Under the pieces are notes generated by a model. That model saw only the letters and a program-made list of their open reading frames with translations, was not told where the DNA came from and did no database searches. Below are positions 57,654-64,000 of a stretch of DNA of 64,000 nt, in pieces. The position numbers were made by a program, and so were the translations under genes. The stretch is taken from NCBI GenBank assembly GCA_025331445.1, contig JAIWNE010000044.1:124001-188000 (forward strand), given 5' to 3'. This DNA comes from Blakeslea trispora. Its lineage: Eukaryota > Mucoromycota > Mucoromycetes > Mucorales > Choanephoraceae. Numbering within the stretch: position 1 is the first letter of the stretch; each line of letters begins with the position of its first letter.

Positions 57654-58597
57654 TTATTTATTTTTCTTGCTGAATAAGCTAACAAGATCAACTGCTTAAC
57701 AGACTATGGACATTGATTGTCAAATTGATTTGGGTTTCAATTGATCATCAAATCTAAGCTGCTTTTTATTTACGTTTGAATGTCTCTTTTTGAGTGCTAA
57801 CTTTATACAGAAATAAACAAATACATCATCAACTCCACTTGAGGAAAAAAGGGTCGCTTTGTAAAATAAACAAATAAAAAACGAGTTGCTGTACAGTGCT
57901 TATGGTCCCAAATGGCGGATTCCAAAAATCATTTGGCGGTTTTCAAAAATCCAATTGACGTAAAAGAAAAAAATCAATAAGCGTAAAAAAAAAAAAAATT
58001 CCAGTAACCAGGTTGCCGAAGCGAAGATGAAAGATGTGGTATGAGCTCTCCAAACCACGCTTTTGTTTTCAGTACAAACATAGCAAAGACAATAAAAAAA
58101 GAAATAACCACTGAAAGAAAAGAAACTGATACTGCATCCTAGTATGACTGTGTTAATATAGCCTCTATTTTGAAGATAAAAAAGAAAAAAAAAAAGCTAC
58201 TGCTGTTTGTGCCCTTGTCTACAGCTCCTTTAGAACAAGACCTGTCTTTCCCCCCATACTGCCATCAATCCAATATGAATGAATCATTAGTGCAGACGTA
58301 AATAGGAAAAAGATCTACGAAATGCAGCTAAAAAAGAAAAGGGAAATTTCAAACGTATATGCTTTTGCTGGGCACTGCAAAGACATTACTTTGATCAATC
58401 AAGTAGATTATGTGGTATGTATCATTGAGTTTAAACAGCAAAAATCAAACAAAAAGAATGTGTTAAACAAAACAAAATAAAACAAAACGAAAAGACTTTT
58501 GTTCGGCCACAAAGCGGCAGAGAGGAAGTAGCTCGGACTGAGCACCATTGCCGGCTTCAAAGTCTTCAAAGGCTTCAGAAGCAAAAGCCTGAAGTTA
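57654..58597. other. Intergenic between the DIRS element and the MITE
   Basis: A/T-rich low-complexity sequence with several poly-A runs. A short direct repeat-like phrase (GGCGGATTCCAAAAATC / GGCGGTTTTCAAAAATC) lies at 57913-57952. No gene. Confidence 0.5.
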
Positions 58598-58770
58598 GAA
58601 TAGTCGCTCTATTTAAGGGCGTTCTGTTTAAGGGTATTCTCTAGATAAGAGTGGGTTCCTGAAAAGGATTTTTCAATACAAGCTCTAAAACCTATTCTAT
58701 TTAAGGGTATTCTCTATTTAAGGGTGAGATTTTCAAGATTTTTGGCTACCCTTATATAGAGCGATTACTG
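58598..58770. mobile_element. MITE, copy 3 (173 bp)
   Basis: TA flanks and TAGTCGCTCTATTTAAGG at the left, with the inverse (CCTTATATAGAGCGATTACT) at the right. The interior repeats TATTTAAGGG/TATTCTC units. The right third is the inverse of the 68-bp copy at 9019-9086. It lies 50 bp beyond the 3' end of the broken PD-(D/E)XK-like gene. Confidence 0.85.
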
Positions 58771-58819
58771 TATCATTAGTCAAAAAGAGAAAAAAGGCAT
58801 GCTTTCTAAAGACAAGTAC

Positions 58820-59479
58820 CTTCACCCGGAAAATGACCTCGAGTAGGGTTTTCAGCAGATGTATTTCGTTTCTGCCTTTGGGCAACGAAAAGGTATCAAG
58901 TTCTACCACCTGGTAGATGGCTTCGTGTTCAATTTTCCTCATATAACTAACAGTTGTAACCTAAAACATATGCTTAGTATAGTATGTACTTCTCTTGTTT
59001 GTCTGACTACCATCTACTAACAAGCCAAGCATGTGTGGCTTTGTCATGCCACGCTTGATGAAGCCATTGCTGTTCTTCTTTCTCAATGGCGCCTTTACTT
59101 CTGCAACAAAGACCTCAACAGGACTTTGTTGAACATCACAAGAGAACAAGGTGTAATCTGGCTTAAGGATACAGCTGGACAGTTTCTTGTTACTCCATTC
59201 ATACTGGAGTATGTCTTGATTATCTTGGCCTAGCATGATATCGAAGGAGTCTGCAATCTGATTTCTGATGGAGGTATCTTCAACGCCTTTTCTCTCCCAA
59301 GTTCTGTGCTTAGGTAAACTATGTATGAGGAAAAAAAAATGGAGCAAAATATTATGCCTTTTTTTTTGTATTTCTACTTACATTGAGAAGAGAGCAGAGA
59401 CAACCAAGGTCAAGTCAAGATCGCTTTTGACTTGTTCAGATGTAAGCAGGGATATCAGGTGGCTGCGTAAGGTATTCAT
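58820..59479 (-). pseudogene. PD-(D/E)XK-like family gene, broken copy
   Basis: Minus-strand exons 59479-59382 (MNTLRSHLISLLTSEQVKSD), 59318-59011 and 58960-58820 follow good splice sites. Exon 2 carries WERKGVEDTSIRNQIADSFD, LKPDYTLF, then VFVAEVK and HMLGLLVDG, the same signature order as the intact gene at 922-2054. After joining exon 3 the frame reads VDGYNC, then TAG, and a further one-base shift is needed to reach KIEHEAIYQVVELDTFSLP, which matches the C-terminal part of the family. The copy is therefore inactivated by one nonsense codon and one frameshift. It is divergently arranged with the Fanzor/TnpB-like relic about 180 bp away. Confidence 0.6.
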
Positions 59480-59656
59480 ATCACCGCTTTTGATGATCTA
59501 GGTAAGAAGACAGAAAGATGGTTAGTAAAAAAAAAAAAAAAAAAGCAGAGAAATTTTGGTACTTTATTCACTATTCTGCCCGGTTTACAGCATGTAAGGT
59601 TGTCAGATACAAAGACGAACAAGCCCAAGGAGACAACAGCTTCTTTAAGAAAGTAG

Positions 59657-61336
59657 CCTTCCACTAGCAATATTCCAGAATCAACTTGGCAGGAAATTCT
59701 GTTGCAGTCCGAAAAAGACAAGAATATTATCAGGGATGAAATTGCTGCTTTGCAGAAAGAAGTCAATGATTTGTCCAAGAAACTGAAGCAAGCTCATAAA
59801 ACATACAACGATGGTGACTTTGGTATTCAAATCAAAGTAGCTAAGCGATATCGGAAAACCCCCTTCTCCCAACCTTCTGCAACTCAAGCTCTACCAACCA
59901 AACCATCTAGACCATCCACTCCTTCCGAAGAAGCTGAAACCAGTCTTTATGGTTGCTTGCCAAACATCTTTAATATCATTCGCAACGCAGTCAACAAACT
60001 CAGGAACACTTAATCTGGTTAGCAGGAACTGCCAGTGGCTATACCTACCGAGCTACAAAAAAAGCCTTAAATGACATTCAAAAGGAAATATCTCAGTTCA
60101 TCAATTTGTTAAAAGATAAAAGATACAAGAGGTGTTTGGTTGTTAAAAGATGCAAGCGTGAGTTGTCTGATCAAAGATTTAGCCTATCTATTCGACGTAG
60201 AGCTGTTGCCATGCCTAAAAGAGACAAGGGAAAGCAGAAAGCTGAAAAGACTTTGAGACATATCCAAAAGGTTGTTGCCAGTGGACGGGGTGCTATATTC
60301 AAGTCTGAAGATGCAAATCTTAATCCAGATCCTTGCCAACTTTCTCAAGATTTCGTTTTCTCTGGCACGGACAATGTCATTGTAAAAATGTTAGAATCAG
60401 TACCTGTTTCACTTGGACGATATGGTACCATTTGAAGCTTCGTAACCGTTTCGCTGCTTTGACTGAGCAAACTGAACCTGAATTCCAATCATTGCCTGAA
60501 GCAAAGACAGTCTCGGCTGAAGATGTTGATTTTGCAAGTAGAAACTTTCATTACAGACACGAGTTGGCTTTGATGAAGAAAAACAGTCCGCAAGTCGCTG
60601 AAGCAGAAGCAGCATTGTCACGCCAGAACTTCATTACTGTCAAGATGATGAAGACATTTGGAATGCGTACAGGTGCTTGCAAGATAACAAAAATGTGGTG
60701 AGAAGCTTCTACCAGAACACCAAGATGAAGAAGGGTGACATGAGAAGAGAAATGTTTATGAAAAAGTCAAAAGATTGTGTGTGTGCTTGAGAACGTCTTT
60801 GGTTGAACCCTAAGGTAGTAGCAGTCAAAGATCGAAAAGGCAAGCAGAAGGCAGGACTTTGGCCACCCCAAAAGCAGTTGATCATGATGATTGGTGATCG
60901 TGGCTTTGGGGTAGGTTCCAGAATCAAACGACACTTGCGCTATGGTAACACTTGGAAACAAGATAACCATGCTCGCTATACAACAGTCAGCATTACCAAC
61001 GAAACCAACACGTCTCAAGCCTGTGTCTTTTGCTTTCACAAACTTCAACATCCAAAGCAGCTCATACAAGTGAAAGGCAAAGCAGTACATAGAAACACGA
61101 AAGACGCATTCCATTGCTTGAACCCTGAATGCCCGTCTTTCACGAATGGTTGTGGGGTAAGTGGCCGTGACAAACTGTCTGCCCTTGCTATTGCCATTTC
61201 CGGAATTGCAACTTTGCTCTTTCAGCAAACTCTCCCTGCTTTCTCAAGAACCATCAGTCCCTCCAACACTGATTTCAATTACAAAACAGCATCTTTCTGT
61301 ACAAGAAACGTTATATCGTCTGCACGTGAAGCGTGA
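59657..61336 (+). pseudogene. Fanzor/TnpB-like RuvC nuclease, decayed
   Basis: Pieces in three frames form one protein. First, a coiled-coil N-terminal part ends at TAA 60011. A basic middle part contains the RuvC-I-like FVFSGTDN. After a shift near 60430 comes YHLKLRNRFAALTEQ. After another shift near 60690 and an in-frame TGA at 60788 comes a 175-codon C-terminal part. That part reads MIGDRGFGVGSRIKRHLRYG, then SITNETNTSQACVFC, a second Cys pair in FHCLNPECPS, then VSGRDKLSALAIA. E-x-x-T-S-x-x-C-x-x-C ... C-x(4)-C ... RD-x(2)-xALxI is the zinc-ribbon and RuvC-III arrangement of TnpB and eukaryotic Fanzor proteins, which are RNA-guided DNA endonucleases. Three frame breaks and one stop make it a pseudogene. 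No guide-RNA region or element ends could be assigned. Confidence 0.65.
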
Positions 61337-62008
61337 TGAGCAAGGCTGTAAGTGTTACATAAACTTTAACTGTCTTAAAGTGCTAAATCTTCTCCCCCCC
61401 CCCAGACATGACAGTCCTGCCTAAGTTTGGAGCAAAAAGAAGTTTAGTGCAAATGTTGGTATTTTTATTACCAATTGCTTTCTCTTCTTTTGTATTTTTT
61501 CTTCTTCTTTTTTTTTTTTTTGGCTATTCTATTATTTGATTCAAGTAATTTCTATTTGACACTTGGTTTACCTTCACACTCATTGTGATTTTTGAACCAA
61601 ATTTTTCTAGTATTTTGATGAATTGATTTATGAGCCATTCTGTATTTCATTTCTATACCATTTGTTGTTAATTTTTTGACTGAATGCTACAATAATTTCC
61701 GAATAAAGTGTGTTATGAGCAATAAGTTTCTTGCTAATAATCTCAATCTCTACTCTCATCTCTTTTTCTCTTGTTTTCCCCAAGTCCTCTTTCCCTCTTT
61801 CTTTGGTAGAACTTTACGAGGCTTATAAAGTGTAACAGGATCATTCTATGCTTGAAAACATGGTTTAAAAATACTTTGGGCTGACTTTAAATAAATCCAT
61901 CTCTATTTCGTCTGTATTATCAGAGTATTGTCATTTTACACGCACACTTTTTTTTTTCTATCTCTCTTTTTCTCTTTTTGTCATAGAAAATACACCTAAA
62001 AAGAAAGA
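61337..62008. other. Intergenic, MAP-kinase upstream region
   Basis: A C10 run (around 61395-61404), T tracts and CT-rich leaders lie before the MAPK start. No gene or repeat is recognised. Confidence 0.5.
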
Positions 62009-63862
<1,854 letters not shown>

Positions 63863-63879
63863 ACACACACACACACACA
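63863..63879. repeat. (AC)n microsatellite
   Basis: A run of alternating A and C directly behind the MAP-kinase stop codon, within its 3' untranslated region. Confidence 0.9.
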
Positions 63880-64000
63880 TTTGTCCATTTTATTGTTATT
63901 AATATTATTATTATTTGAATAAATAAAAAGAAAAAAAAACCCCCTTCCTTGTCTTTCTTAATAAGCACTAGCATAACATGGACTTTCTGTCTCCAATTCC

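Noticed and set aside
59476..59778. Minus-strand frame with ILLVEGYFLKEAVV, reminiscent of the GLLVEG motif of the PD-(D/E)XK-like family
   Set aside because: It is too short, has no flanking family motifs and lies opposite the Fanzor-like relic; the resemblance may be chance.
60010..60070. A second RuvC-I-like phrase (LAGTASGYTYRATKKAL) upstream of FSGTDN
   Set aside because: The catalytic Asp is missing; it could be a second degraded copy, but there is not enough sequence to decide.

Overview
The window reads as nuclear DNA of a Mucoromycota fungus, most likely a mould of the order Mucorales. It is AT-rich, has long T and CT tracts, and its genes carry many short introns (about 45-270 nt, GTAAGT-type donors, TAG/CAG acceptors). 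Several repetitive families also look Mucorales-like: a DIRS retrotransposon, Tc1/IS630-type transposase relics, a Fanzor/TnpB-like relic and a lineage-expanded PD-(D/E)XK-like family. The genus cannot be fixed from sequence reading alone. All exon joins were made by hand from splice consensus and reading-frame continuity.

Layout. 0-3.5 kb: a small unknown gene, a 10-bp tandem repeat, an apparently intact PD-(D/E)XK-like gene and an N-terminal transposase fragment. 3.7-7.5 kb: a type I membrane protein with a PPxY tail, and a convergent Hsp110/SSE1 co-chaperone gene. 7.5-14.3 kb: gene-poor, with two copies of a MITE and two decayed transposases. 14.4-16.7 kb: a secreted GH3 beta-glucosidase. 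18.3-18.8 kb: an unknown protein. 21.3-22.2 kb: a glutathione-transferase-like gene. 22.3-26.5 kb: mostly empty, with faint coding relics. 26.6-29.7 kb: a Ser/Thr-rich single-pass membrane protein and the telomere-capping OB-fold protein Stn1. 30.7-39.9 kb: a 3,006-residue CH-CH...GAR protein that looks like a fungal spectraplakin. 40.3-41.7 kb: an AAAP amino-acid transporter. 41.7-45.4 kb: empty. 45.4-49.7 kb: a ten-exon P-type cation ATPase. 51.1-51.8 kb: a Tc1 relic. 52.4-53.2 kb: a PAS-domain protein. 53.3-57.65 kb: a structurally complete DIRS element. 58.6-61.3 kb: a third MITE copy, a broken PD-(D/E)XK-like gene and, divergent from it, a broken Fanzor/TnpB-like RuvC nuclease gene. 62.0-63.9 kb: a Slt2/Mpk1-type cell-wall-integrity MAP kinase.

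The host genes are ordinary housekeeping or signalling genes and do not form a cluster. What stands out is the mobile fraction. The DIRS copy has exact inverted terminal repeats, an exact internal complementary region and three open reading frames, and its end lies 55 bp upstream of the PAS-gene start codon. The 58.6-61.3 kb segment pairs relics of two nuclease-like families, and one of them has an intact relative at 0.9-2.1 kb.
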